This document shows positions 47,576 to 58,673 of a stretch of DNA of 64,000 nucleotides, one piece after another. The DNA comes from Notamacropus eugenii (taxonomy: Eukaryota > Chordata > Mammalia > Diprotodontia > Macropodidae). The stretch lies in NCBI RefSeq assembly GCF_028372415.1, contig NC_092872.1:515964224-516028223 (forward strand). The letters are read 5' to 3'. Made by a program: the position numbers and the translations under genes. The notes under the pieces are model-generated. The model was not told where the DNA came from, searched no databases, and worked only from the letters and a program-made list of their open reading frames with translations. Positions within the stretch are counted from its first letter, which is position 1; each line of letters begins with the position of its first letter.

Positions 47576-48249
47576 GATCTATTCTTTAATATTTTCATTA
47601 AGTTCAGCCTACTATGTTATAATGATTGAGATCTACTGATGAGTTGATTTCAAGGGAGAAGCAATGAATGGCTCTAAGCCCCTGTACATTCTCTTTCTTT
47701 AATATTTCTGTTTCTATTTGCAAATAAATTGTACAGGCTTTTTAAATGGGTCTGTTGCTGCACACTAGTAATAAAAAAATACTTCAACTCTTTCTACATT
47801 TGGTCCCTTATCAATGCTAGTGATCCTATCTCTTGTGTAAGCAAAGGAGAATCCTGAATAAGGAAATTAATTTAATACACATCAAATCTCTCAAAGGCCA
47901 TCTCTAACAGAGGAAAAAATAAAGCCTATATTTAGCTGCTAGGCACAATGACATATCCTTATTTTGAAGAGAGATGGGAGTGAATACAGCCTAAAACAAA
48001 ACAAAAATTCAAGAATGGGCAATGTTGGGCATAGGTTTAATTTCCTTCTCTGGGAAACTCCAAATGAACTCAGAGACTTGAGTATCTTTTTTTCTGACAC
48101 TGTCACAAGCTGGAGTGCATGGCGGGCTGTCCAGCTGACAGGGTTGTGTTTGATTTTTTTTTAAGTGTATTTCTTTTGCAGTGACAGGAAGGGGGAATGT
48201 TATGCTGATAAAAGGTCATCTTGAAATCATGTCAAGAGCAGTCAAGGGA

Positions 48250-48425
48250 ACTCAGGATCAACATATTCTGGAGATGAAAGGGAACTCTGAAATCATCTAC
48301 CCCAACCCCTAAAGATTGTAAGTGATTTGCCCAAGGTCACACAGCTAATAAATAGCAGAAGCAGAATTCAAATCCAGAGCTTCTGAATCCAGGTCCAAGG
48401 CTCTTTCCATTAAGCCATGGGGACT
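48250..48425 (-). mobile_element. MIR/THER-type SINE
   Basis: AGTGATTTGCCCAAGGTCAC, then CTCTTTCCATTAAGCCATGG. Confidence 0.8.
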
Positions 48426-48489
48426 TATGTTTGCCTAGAGAAAGTTAGTAAGTAGGACTTGGTCCCAGTCTTCAGCTGTTTAAAAGGCA

Positions 48490-48720
48490 TGTAAAAAAGA
48501 CCAGTTGGTAGAAATTAGGGGGACTCAGCTCAATTGCAAGAATTCCTAACAATCAGAGCTGTCCAACACAGCTGTCTCATAAGATAGTGAGCCTTCTGTC
48601 ACTGGATGTGTTCAAGGTGAAGTTGGTTGTTGTTGAAGGGATTCTACTTCAGGAAGGCACTGGCCTATTTGATCTCTGAGGTCCTTTCCCACTTTTAGAC
48701 TTGAAGATTCATGATTTCAA
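48490..48720 (+). mobile_element. CR1/L3 LINE 3' end
   Basis: AATTCCTAACAATCAGAGC, TGTCACTGGATGTGTTCAAG and TGAGGTCCTTTCCCAC. Confidence 0.75.
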
Positions 48721-49029
48721 AGCACAGACTCCAACTGACAAACTATCCCACTCCCCTTTAGGTAATAAAACGACTTGATTAGAGATCAGGTGGCCCAGTG
48801 ATCTGATGGAGTCTTTGCGGTCCATTAGGCTGATACGACGGGAGAGAGGGAAAGTCAAGCCTCTGCTTTCTTCCCTTTATGTGTTGTCTTTCCACAGTAG
48901 AAGGTAAGATCCTTGAGGGAAGGGGTGGGGGAGTGGGAGGACTTAAGACTCTTTATTTCAGTTTTGTGAGAGAACCGCTGATACCCAAAACACTCGGTAA
49001 CATAGTGGGAGAAGGATCTGCATATCAAA

Positions 49030-50290
49030 GCTAGATTGAACCGCCTTGGGATAAATGCCTGGGTCCGGGTTCCCCATCTCCTGGCTTCCCGGTGACAATA
49101 CCAGGATAACGGGAAAATTCCCCAGGGAATCCCTGGGCGGATCTAGGTGAGTAGTCGTTGGGGCATTTAGAGCAGCGCCATCCCCTAGAGGATCCAACAC
49201 TATTCTTCCACCTGCTTGTATTCACCCTCGATCCTCCCTCCTTGAGCAAGGCCCCTGCACGGCCCGGGCACATATGGGCGCATCATCATGGGCTGCGATC
49301 TCCGGCAGGGGCCATAGAGCAGAATGCCAGAGCAGGCAGAGACGTAACACATGCCCTACCCAGCCGAGGGTACCCGAGCGCTCCTTCCCCGGAGGAGGAA
49401 ACTGGAGAAGAATATGAACTTGTCTGGGTGGGGAACGCAGAGGACCCGGTGGGGCAGAGCGAGTCCTCCCGGTAAAAGTTTGGCCTCCCTCACTTTCTCC
49501 TCCGCCCCCTCCCACTCCCGCTTTCCCAAGGCGGTTTAACCCTTAGAGCCCCGAGCTGCCCCTTGGGGTCCTACCTCGGCCCCGGGTTCGGGGGTGAGGA
49601 AGAGGGCGAGCTCCTGCGCCCCGCTGTGCAGCGGCTCGGGCTGCGGCTCGGGCTGCGGCTCCGACTGCTCCCTGTCCCCAACCCTGTTCCCGTCCCGGTC
49701 CCGGTCCCCGTCCACCAGGAGCATCATGAAGGCGGCGGCGGCGGCGGCGGCTGCAGGACCCGGCTCGGGCACGCTCATTTCAAAGGCTCCTCCCAATCGC
49801 GCCCCGCTTCCCCGCCACCCCCGGCCCTTCCCCCGGCTCCTGCTGGCAGAGGTAGGGCAGGTGCATGCAAATTCGGGGCGGTCGAGCGTCGCCGCTGGTC
49901 CCGCCCAGCTCCGGCCGCCTCCACCCGCGGGGAGCCCGTGCTGGGGCCGGGCGGCCGCCGCCGCTGCTCGGGCTGCTGATGGGGCCGCTGCCGGAGCTGC
50001 CGGAGCTGCTGGAACCGCTGCTGCGCTCGCCGCCGCCGCCGCCGAGGCCAGGCACAGCCCGGAGGCGCGGCGGGCCTGCCCCCCAGCGGCACGCGGCCGG
50101 TAGTGCAGCCCCAGGCCCAGCCCCAGCCGCTCTCCCGCCTGGGTCCCCGCGGAGCTCTGGCTCCCTCCGCCTCCCCGCTCTCTTAGGTTCCTCCCCTCCT
50201 CTCTTCCATGCAACTGGAGATGGGGACGGCTCAGCCGCAGGACCTTGGCGGGGCAAAGTGGGGCGGGGCCTCGGGGGACCCTGGCTGCAG
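49030..50290. promoter_or_regulatory. BCAS4: CpG island and presumed BCAS4 promoter
   Basis: A sharply GC- and CpG-rich block in an otherwise CpG-poor window, densest at 49550-50290, covering BCAS4 exon 1 and at least 500 bp upstream. A consensus Sp1-type GC box (GGGGCGGGG) lies at 50260-50268. Several trinucleotide and hexanucleotide runs (GCC, CCGGGA types) occur. Long open frames on both strands here are a by-product of low AT content. I see no TATA box, so initiation is probably dispersed between about 49800 and 50260. The exact start site cannot be placed from sequence. Confidence 0.8.
49575..49778 (-). CDS. BCAS4: BCAS4 exon 1 (start codon to first donor)
   Basis: First coding exon, 68 codons, ending in GAG followed by the donor GTAGGA. 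The protein starts MSVPEPGP, has eight alanines, then FMMLLVDG and a charged, repetitive stretch with QPEPQPEP, and ends SGAQELALFLTPEPGAE. The MLLVD core and the ELALFLTPEPGAE end match mammalian BCAS4 as I remember it. The D/R-rich and QPEP repeats and the alanine run are longer than in the human protein. The ATG at 49778 has G at -3. The same frame stays open upstream to an ATG at 50213, so a longer N-terminus cannot be excluded, but the open frame is GC-rich and probably fortuitous. BCAS4 is a small coiled-coil protein related to cappuccino (BLOC1S4); its exact role is poorly defined. It was named from amplification and fusion in breast cancer cells. The exon lies inside a CpG island. Confidence 0.9.
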
Positions 50291-50599
50291 AAGGGGGGCT
50301 CTGGCTACTTTCTGTGCCAGACTAGAATCCCTGCCCTTCTCCAGCCCCGAGCAGCGTCTTCTGGGTCCTGTCCCGGTCCCAAGAACCTGGACTCTCTTTT
50401 CCCTTGGGGCTTCCCTGGGGCATCTTCTTTTGGCTGAATTTCTAGGTGAAATCGATTGCTTTTCTTTTAAGAGAGGAAGAGGTCAGAGTGGGAGACGGAG
50501 CCTCATTTTTGGTCCTCTCCTCCTTCCCTCCCCCTTTCTTTCACCGAACTTTATTCCCTATCAGAGATGAAATCCCAGATCCTTGATGTATGGAATTAG

Positions 50600-50950
50600 A
50601 ATAGTTGACTGGGGGTTAGAAGGAGTCCTAGCAATCGTTAGAGCCGGAAGGGGCCGTAGCCGCCGGCCAGCCCCTCACTTTACAGGTGTGGGAAGTGAGA
50701 GGTTAGGTTAGTGACTTGCTCAGGATCACAGAGCTATTTAGTGTCTTAGCAGGTTTTTGTGGTTTGTTTTTTTAACGCAGGTCCTCTGATACTGCGTCCA
50801 GAATCTTCCATGGTACCTCTCTGGCTCTGGCCCAATACCCTAATTTTACCAATAAGGGAACTAAGGTCCAGCGAGCACAAGTGACCTGCCCAAAGTCGTC
50901 GGGTAAGTTTAGCAGCGGAGCTGAACTCTGGTCTCTAAACTCTCTGTTGG
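50600..50950 (-). mobile_element. Two antisense MIR/THER SINE fragments
   Basis: 50600-50760 (TTAGTGACTTGCTCAGG) and 50825-50950 (AATAAGGGAACTAAGGTCC). Confidence 0.65.
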
Positions 50951-51399
50951 GGGTAGAAAGAGGCAAGCCAGAGAAAGCTTTCCCCTCTCTGCCTCTGAGG
51001 AATGAAATTCCCAGTTCTCTACTGCATTTTCTCTACAACTGACCCATACCCTAAACCTATAGCCAGGTGGCAGCATTAAAATTCCCAGAAACCCCGCTAG
51101 CCAAAAGGGCAAAGGGACTGCATAGCAGAAGGGGAAAACTGGCTTAATTAGAAACAAATTAACCCCTGCTCCGCTGTTCGTTGTCAGCCAACGTGGAGCC
51201 ACAGTGAAGACTTTAAGAGCTCACTTCTTAGCTTCAGGGCTCCTCTACTATCTCTGTTTTATGAGAGTTGAAAGTTCCCCAGGAACAGGGCCCTACCTGC
51301 ACTGGGACTTGTGAGAAAGATTAATTCACAGACCTCTCAGTTCCTACTTCCTCCTAATTTTGCCCCTCACTGAGCCCAGCAAGTTACCTCATCTTGACC

Positions 51400-51600
51400 T
51401 AGAATCGTAGAATGCCAGCTGGAAGAAACCTTCGAAGATAAATTGGCAGAGCTAGACTAACATGAGAGATTATCCAGTACAATCCCATCATTTTCGGGCA
51501 TGTAAACAGAGCCCGGAGAGGCTGTGACTCACCCAAGGTCACAAAGGATTGTGCAGGGCCAGGGGTAGGAGCCAAGTCTCCTGACTGCTAGTTCAGGATT
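51400..51600 (-). mobile_element. MIR/THER-type SINE
   Basis: GAATCGTAGAATGCCAGCTG, GACTCACCCAAGGTCACAAA. Confidence 0.75.
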
Positions 51601-51764
51601 CTTTCCACCACTCCAGGTGACCACTTAGAGCAAGGTGTTCTCTGGAAAAGCTGGGGATCTGCTGTGTAGAGGGAGAGTCCTCTGACATTTCCCCCTTCCT
51701 TGTTTTTCCTGTCCCTACCCCATCTCCACTTTTCCTGGGACCATTTCTGAAGATGGACTTTCAG

Positions 51765-52040
51765 TGTAAACTGTGTGATCTTGGGCAAGTTCTTTTCCCC
51801 CCTCTAGGTCTCCATTTCCTCATCTATAAATGAAGGCTATGTGTTAAATTAGATAATCCCTTCTAACAATGACATTCTTTGGTCCAAGAGTAATAGCCCT
51901 CTAACTTCCCACATCTTATATGCTATGGGCCCTTCTGGCTCTGATGCTTTAAGTTCCAAGGTCCCTTCCAGTTCTGGCATGTGTGTTCTGCACCCTGAGG
52001 TCCCTTCTAGCTCTAATCCTGTGATTCTGACTGGTGAACA
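51765..52040 (+). mobile_element. MIR/THER SINE with 33-bp units
   Basis: GTGATCTTGGGCAAGTTC, CATTTCCTCATCTATAAATG, then three to four CCAAGGTCCCTTCCAGTTCT-type units to 52040. Confidence 0.7.
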
Positions 52041-52539
52041 TGGTGGACAAGGGGAGTGGGCAGAGAGTGGAACTGTAACAAAAGCTACCCCTGGGGCTTT
52101 GTTGCAAGGCTTTGACCATGCCAATCAATGCCCTTTCCCCTGACCGCCTCTGCCCTGGAAAGTGGTTCTCTGTGCCCCCACCATGCTTGGAGAGAAAGAC
52201 AAGGGGAGCAAAAGCTGGCAGCCCTGGGGGCTGGGACAGAAGGCAGCTGCCCGCACTGACCGCACCCTGACTGAACCAGTTTAAACCAGCTGCACTGATT
52301 GAAGAGGAGCATCACAGACTAGCTCCCTCTAGTGCCCAAGTGAAGCCTTGAAGGCTACTAGATGCTGAGCAGTGGGAGGGTTGGAGCCGGCGGGGACAGG
52401 CTCAGGCCTGGTCTTCTCCTCCAGGAATGCTGTCTGGGGGTGGGCCTTGAGGCGTGGCTTGACTGGCCTCAGAAGGGAACCTGGCTGGCCCCATGGGGCG
52501 TTCTTCTCTCTTCTTCACCCTCTTACTTTCTCCGCCTTG

Positions 52540-53270
52540 TCCTCATTTCCAGATCCAAAACAAGTAGTGGAGCATTAGAAAGACCATGCATTCCAATCCT
52601 AGCACTTCGTAGACATAGAAACTGAGGCCCAGAGAGAACAAGCGACCTGTCGAGGGTTGGCATATTTCTCTATCAGCAAGGCCAGTTTTCCAGGCTTTAT
52701 GGCTGAAGGGCTCTAAAGGCAAGAGGAAATTATTTTTAGCAGATGACCAGAAGCTCTGAATTCTAATGTTTTATTACTCTAGGATTATAGACAAATTGCC
52801 TTTCTTCTTTGTGGTTTCTCCATCAGTTCACCATCCTAACTTCCTTCACAAACATGCAGGTGTACATGTTTTGAGGAGTAGCAAACAGGCTTGTTAAGAA
52901 AGTTAATCGCTAGAATACTGGAAAATAATAGTGCCCAAATTAAAATGGGCTGCCTCAATGGGAGTGAGCTCTCTGTCACTGGAGATCCTCAAGGGGAGGC
53001 TGGATCCTTCTTGTTGGGGACGTTGTCACAAGGATTCCTGCTTCTAGCTTAGTTAGAGGGTGGCCTGGATCCAAGATCCAGAGTCAGAGACCCTGGATCT
53101 GGGTCTTACATCTTTTACTTAATACCCATGGGACCTCTATCGAGTTCCTTCCTGTCTCTGAATCTGTTTCCTTATCTGTCAAATGAGGGCTTTGGTCTGG
53201 ATGAGCTCTAAGCTCCCTTCCAACTCTAATCCTCAGACTTCTGAGGTTCTTCCAGCTCTGAATGTTCATG
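52540..53270. mobile_element. SINE and CR1/L3 fragments
   Basis: Antisense SINE 52540-52680 (ATAGAAACTGAGGCCCAGAG), CR1/L3 52895-53065 (GTCACTGGAGATCCTCAAGG), plus SINE 53070-53270 (CTTATCTGTCAAATGAGGG). Confidence 0.65.
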
Positions 53271-53902
53271 ATTCTTTTTTCTATGCAGTGTTAGGCCTCC
53301 AGTTCCCAGCAGGAGCTTAGCTCACTATCACCTTTGCTTCCAGCACAGAGCACACACACATAGTGTGGAAACAGCAGAAACGTACAATTCAAGGTTGTTT
53401 TCAAGTACCTGATGTTCTTTTTAACAGAAAGAGCCAGACAGGCTGACAACCAAAAAATATTCCTGGATAAAGAAAATAGAAGATTCAGGATAGGAAAGAA
53501 AAGCAGAAAATTCTGGAATCTCTCTCCTCCCAGAACATTCATGCATCTAATTCATTTAAGAAATATTTAAGTGCTTACCTTGTAAAAATCCTAGCAATAA
53601 AGGATTCTTTTGGGGGGAAAAAAAGTTATACTAGTAGAGCCTGAGATTACACTTCCTACCTACCAAATTGGGAAGATAGGAGTTTGGGCCTAGAAACAGA
53701 CTATCCATTGCTTGAGAACCATTCTAGTTAAGTGTAAAAAACCTTGGGGTGCAGTAGGAAGAAGCTTAGATTTGAAGACTGCAGGCCTATTTTTTTAACT
53801 AAATTAAATTAGTTTTTTATCACATTTTAAGTTCTATCTCCCTCCCTCCCTCCCCAGGCCTGGTTTCAAAATCTTAGACCTACAACACATTCTCTACCTG
53901 TT

Positions 53903-54157
53903 ATGTTATTGTCATTCAGTTGTGTCTGACTCTTTGTGACCCCATTAGGGGTTTTCTTGGCAGAGGTACTAAAATAGTTTGCTATTTCCTTCTCCAGATT
54001 ATTTTATAGATAAGGAGATTGAGGCAAACAGAATTAAGTGACTTGCCCAGGGTCACACAGCTAGTAAGTGTCTGAGGCTAGATTTAAACTCAGTAAGATA
54101 ATTTTTCCTGACTTCAAGCTGAATGCTCTAACCACTGTGCCATCTAGATGCCTCTCT
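53903..54157 (-). mobile_element. MAR1-like marsupial SINE, full length
   Basis: Antisense copy: RTE-type tail TCATTCAGTTGTGTCTGACT first, then CTTGCCCAGGGTCACACAGC, ending at the reversed tRNA-like head ACCACTGTGCCATCTAG. Confidence 0.88.
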
Positions 54158-54419
54158 ACTTGTACAACCTTAAGCAAATATTGAAATTCTCTGGGCCCCA
54201 GTCTCTTCATTGGTTAAATGAAGGACTTGGACAAGATGACCTCCAAGTTCCCCTCTAGGTCTTAATCTTTTCTCCCTTGACTTGTGGACCAAGAGCATCG
54301 GAGGCTGATGAATTTTTTCAACAACTCAAAGACCATTTATGTAGGCAGGGAAAGCTCTGCAGTTTTTGTTGCTGAAAAGATCACTAGCACCAATGAAATT
54401 AAATACCCTTGAAATACTG

Positions 54420-54590
54420 AAATGGAATTGTAGGAGTTAGAAGGGACTTCAGATGCTGTATAATTCAACCCCCTCATTTTAGATATGAGAAGCCTGGCCT
54501 GAGAACAGTGAAGGACTTGCCTCAGGTCACTCAGATAGTAAATTTTGGAACCAAGATCAGAACCTGGCTTCTCTTTTTTGTTGTAAAATA
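54420..54590 (-). mobile_element. MIR/THER-type SINE
   Basis: AAGGGACTTCAGATGCTG, GACTTGCCTCAGGTCACTC. Confidence 0.7.
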
Positions 54591-54789
54591 TTAGTTTGAA
54601 GTTTCACAGATCTAATTAAATTTTAAAAATAAAGGGGAGGGAGAAAAAATTGCCTACATATATCCACGAAGCTCAGTACCATAACAACTAGGTAAAATGT
54701 AAGAAGAAAAGTAGTAAAAGATATGCAGAAATTCACAGGAGACAAAAATCCAAGTAAACAACCAGAAATAAAAACCTATGGCCCTATTC

Positions 54790-57700
54790 AGTTTGTTGTC
54801 CAACCTTCATACTCAAAGAGGGCCAATAGCATCACCATGTTGAGGTCAAAGCACAGTGTGTCCAACTGTGGCTGATTAGTCCAATATGAGCTCAAAGGGC
54901 TCTACCACAGGCCAGGCACAAATAATCCACGTGGACTATTTGGAGTGGAGATGTCTTTAAATTTGTACATCTCATGCTTTCTTTCTGCTTCTTTGATTCT
55001 GCTCTGTTCAGAGAATACAGTGCCTTCTTTGATTCGGGCATATCATAACTGGGTACCTTGTGCCAGTGTCTCCCATGTCTCACAAGCTATACTAAAATTC
55101 TTCAGGGACACCTTGAGGGTGTCCTTGTATTGCTTCTTCTGACCACCATGGGAGTGTTTGCCCTGTGTGAATTCTCTGTAAAATAGTCCTTTAGATAGAC
55201 ATATGTTTGGCATTTGGACTACGTGACCAGCCAATTGGAGTTACATGCTCTTAGAGTTTGAATGCTTGGTGGTTCAGCTCAAGAGAGACCTCAGTGTCTG
55301 GTACTTTATCCTACCAGGTGATCTTCAGAATCTTCCTAAAACAATTCAAATGAAAGCTGTTCAGTTTTCTGGCATGACACTGGTATACTATCCAGGTTTC
55401 ATAGGCATACAATGAAGTCAGCAAGGGCTCTATAGACTTTCAGTTTGGTAGTCAGTCTAATACTGCTTCTCTCTCACTTCCTCTTTTGGAGCCTCCCAAA
55501 TGCTGAGCTAGCTCTGGCAATGTCTGTATCAACCTCATTATTTATGTGGGACATCCCTAGAAAATATACTTCCAAGGTAAGTGTACTTATCCACAGCATG
55601 CAAAATTTCTGCATTTGCTGTAAGCAGTGGTTCTATATATGGATGGTGTGGTGCTGGCTGGTGAAGAACCTCTATTTTCTTGGTGTTAATTGTCAGGCCA
55701 AAATTAGCACAAGTGGCATCAATACTCTGTTGTATCTCAGCCTCAGAGGCAGCACTGAGTGCAGTCATCTATAAACAAAAAGTCACGCAACAACTCTCCC
55801 TTCACTTTAGTCTTGGCATGTAGCCTTTAGAAGTTAAATAGTTTACCATAAGTGCAGTAGTTGACCTTGATGCCATTTCCATCTTCATAGAAGGTGTCTG
55901 ACAACATTGTGGAAAACGTTATGCTAAAAAGCATGGGAGCAAGCCCGTAGCCGTATTTAAATCCACTGGTGACTGGGAAAGTGTGCAAGCATCTTCCTTT
56001 ATCCATTATCTGTGAAAGTATGCCATCATGAAACTGGCATATGATATTGATGAACTTATCTGGGCAACCAAATTTCACAAAGATTTTCCACAAACCCTAA
56101 AAACTGACAGTATCAAAGACCTTGGTCAGATCAGTGAACATTGTGTACAGACTTTTGATCTGCTTCTGGAACTGTCAGGCAGAAAATACCATGTGGACTG
56201 CTCCTCAGACCTTTTTGAAGCCACACTGGCTGTCAGGTACATGACCATCTTTCTGGTGAAAGATCAGCCTATTAAGGAGGACTCTGGAAAGAATCTTTCC
56301 AATAATGGCTTAGATAGAGACCTCCCCTGTAATTGTCATAAGTCAACCTATTTCCTTTTCATTTACAGAGATGTACAATGGAGGCAATCTTGTACTCTTG
56401 GTGGATAACCTCTTCTTGCCATACAACTTGGAAGGTTTCAGGCAACTTTTATATGAGTAGATCTCTACATTATAGATATCTGCTGGGATAGAATCAACAC
56501 CAGACACTTTGCTACATGAAATAAGCCTTAATGGCATTCAAAACCTCTTTTTCAAAATGATGAGCAGGCAGACTTCAGAAAAACCTACATATATATGAAC
56601 TGATACTGAGTGAAGTGATCAGAACCAGGAGAACATTATACATAGTAACAGCAGTATTGTGTGATGACTAACTTTGATAGACTTAGCTCTTCTCAGCAAT
56701 TCAAGGATCTAAGACAACTCCAAAAGACTTATGATGAAAAATGCTATCCACATCTAGAAAAAGAACTATGGAGTCTGAATGCACTATTTGCTCTCTTTTT
56801 AAAAATTTTGTTTCTTCTTTCTCTTGGTTCCTCCTATTGGTTCTAATTCTTCTTTACAACATGACTAATATAAAAATATGTTTACTATGAATGCATATGT
56901 AGAGCCTATATCATATTGCATGTTGTCTTGAGGAGGGAGAAAGGGGAGGGAAAGAAGGGGAAGAAAACTTGGAACTCAAAATCTTAGTAAGTGAATGTTG
57001 AAAACTAAAAATTAATTAATTTAAAAAATTTAAAAACCCTCTTCCTCAGTTGGAAATTTGACTAGAGAGGGATAAACTTCAACCTGAGGTGTATAGTCAG
57101 TGTCTTAAGCATTGATTGATGATGGTCTGTTGATAACATTATGGAAGTGTTCAGCCTATCTCTCCAGGATCATGTCCACATCACTAATCAATGTGACTCC
57201 ATCAGCAATGAGCAGCTGAAGTGTACCATAGGTCTTTGCTCATAAATAGCCTTCAGGGCATCATGTAAGTACTTTGGGTTTATTTGGGTTGTTACTATTG
57301 GTATAAAACTGAATTTCATCTGCTTTCTTACTAAGCCAAGAATCCTGCCTTGAAGCTTCACTTACACTTTAATTTTGATGGAGTTAAACACTAATGGACA
57401 AACTGTCCTGCTGGTAAACTCTGTGAAATCCTTGTTTTGTTTTTTTAATTTAGTATTTTCTGAGTTTCCCCATCATTTTCATCAGATCAGTCCTGATGTT
57501 TGTGAGTGTTCTGGCCCAGATGAGGAAATGCAGTGCTGTCACCAAGTCTCTGGAAACTGCCCACTTTTTCTGCTCCACTGTTTCTGTGTGCTGACTCAGC
57601 TTTCCCTTCAGATCAGCAATAAACTGTTCATGCATGGAGAAGTGTTCTAATTGGTTGATGTTGAATCTTCTGACAGTTGTCTTGCCATAAGGCCACTGCT

Positions 57701-58660
57701 TTTGTTGAATTTGAATATTTAGCTTGTAGAGAGTAAGTCTGTGATTGGTCCAGCACTCTGTGCCACACATCACTTTCATCACATTCTTACATCCTGTCTG
57801 TGTCTTCTCTTTACAATGATGTTGTCTATTAAGTGCTAATGTTTACTGCAAGGGTTCATTCATGAAATTTTATTGCATTTATAGAAGCAGAAGACACTAA
57901 TAGTGATGAGAAGGTCATGAGATGCACAAATCTTCAGTAGTATAGTGACCATTGTTGATGTTTGTGACTGTTCCTCCCAAGGACTCCCTGCCATGTGTGA
58001 TAGACTGTGCTTATTCTAGGTGTTAAAGTCACCCAGAATTTTGGCACACCTCTTTTGAAACATTGATGATGAGGGTCTCCAGGTCTTCATAAAACTTTTT
58101 TATTCTAATCAGGATTCGTTATGGTGGAAGTATATGCATTAATTGCGGTGGCAAGACATTTTCCTATAAGTGGCAGCCACATTGTCATGATCCTGTCACT
58201 CATTCCTTTTAGGAGGCATACAAGCTTGCTGACTAGATTAGATCTGCTTATGAAACCTATGCCAGCTTCATAGTGTTCCTTATCATGGCAGCTATCCAGA
58301 AAAATATGCATCCAGCTCCAACTCCAGTAAGCTAACCTTCATTTGCCAGACTAGTTTCACTCAGGGCTGTTAATTGGATGTAGTACCTGCTGAGTCCTCT
58401 CACAATAAAAGCTGTTCATTTTTCAGGTCTATTCATTTTTGTTTTGCCCATGGGTATGTACACATTTCATGTACCAGTGGTGAAGTGAATCATCTTTGCA
58501 AAAACTTTTTGCATTTTTTTTTTTTTTTTGCATTTCAGCCACAGGGTAGGATCTCTGCCTACTGCTGCAAACAGGCCTGGGTTGGGCAAAGAAGACAGTT
58601 TTGGGGGCACATTTTTTAGTTCCTTTTTCAAGCCAGAAGGTGAGCAGTGCAGTCATTAAA
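54790..58660 (-). mobile_element. Degenerate APE-type LINE with C-terminal zinc finger
   Basis: An old non-LTR retrotransposon reading right to left. Order of recognisable pieces: endonuclease fragment at 58105-58311 (SNLVSKLVCLLKG, NAYTSTITNPD); end of endonuclease at 57450-57782 (MCGTECWTNHRL, with the conserved H of the catalytic DH/NH motif); RT N-terminus at 56343-56537 (SKVSGVDSIPADIY); RT core at 55827-56093 (FGCPDKFINIICQFHDG, GLAPMLFSITFSTML); RT after the active site at 55538-55768 (TINTKKIEVLHQPAP, YTYLGSIFSR); C-terminal part at 55043-55234 (GGQKKQYKDTLKVSLK); and a C-x2-C-x12-H-x3-H finger near 54840-54930. The active-site DD is present only in a shifted frame just upstream of 55768. 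It is broken by stops, frameshifts and a nested L1. The clade is uncertain. Confidence 0.85.
56554..57032 (+). mobile_element. L1 3' end nested in the LINE
   Basis: A 5'-truncated L1 with the last ORF2 remnant and a marsupial-type 3' UTR ending in an A-rich tail. It is flanked by an imperfect target-site duplication, AAAACCTCTTTTTC at 56540-56553 and AAAACCCTCTTCCTC at 57033-57047. The host LINE coding sequence resumes on the far side. Confidence 0.85.
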
Positions 58661-58673
58661 AAAGACTGCTTGG

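Larger units (their letters stand above)
28610..49574 (-). other. BCAS4: BCAS4 intron 1
   Basis: A 20.97-kb phase-0 intron. It holds tail-to-tail L1 fragments (31660-33450), L2 (33640-34490, 38385-39100), an ancient LINE-like element (34730-37250), the 265-bp inverted repeat pair, CR1/L3 fragments, MAR1 and many MIR/THER SINEs. A non-repetitive GC-rich island at 43400-43640 is the best candidate for a regulatory element. I see nothing recognisable at 39105-39660, 46210-46640 and 47580-48240. Confidence 0.8.

Noticed and set aside
49536..50437. Several long overlapping open frames on both strands of the CpG island
   Set aside because: They are explained by high GC content; only the part matching BCAS4 exon 1 has protein-level support.
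55445..56408. Plus-strand open frames of 109 and 126 codons
   Set aside because: They are antisense shadows of the minus-strand LINE reverse transcriptase.
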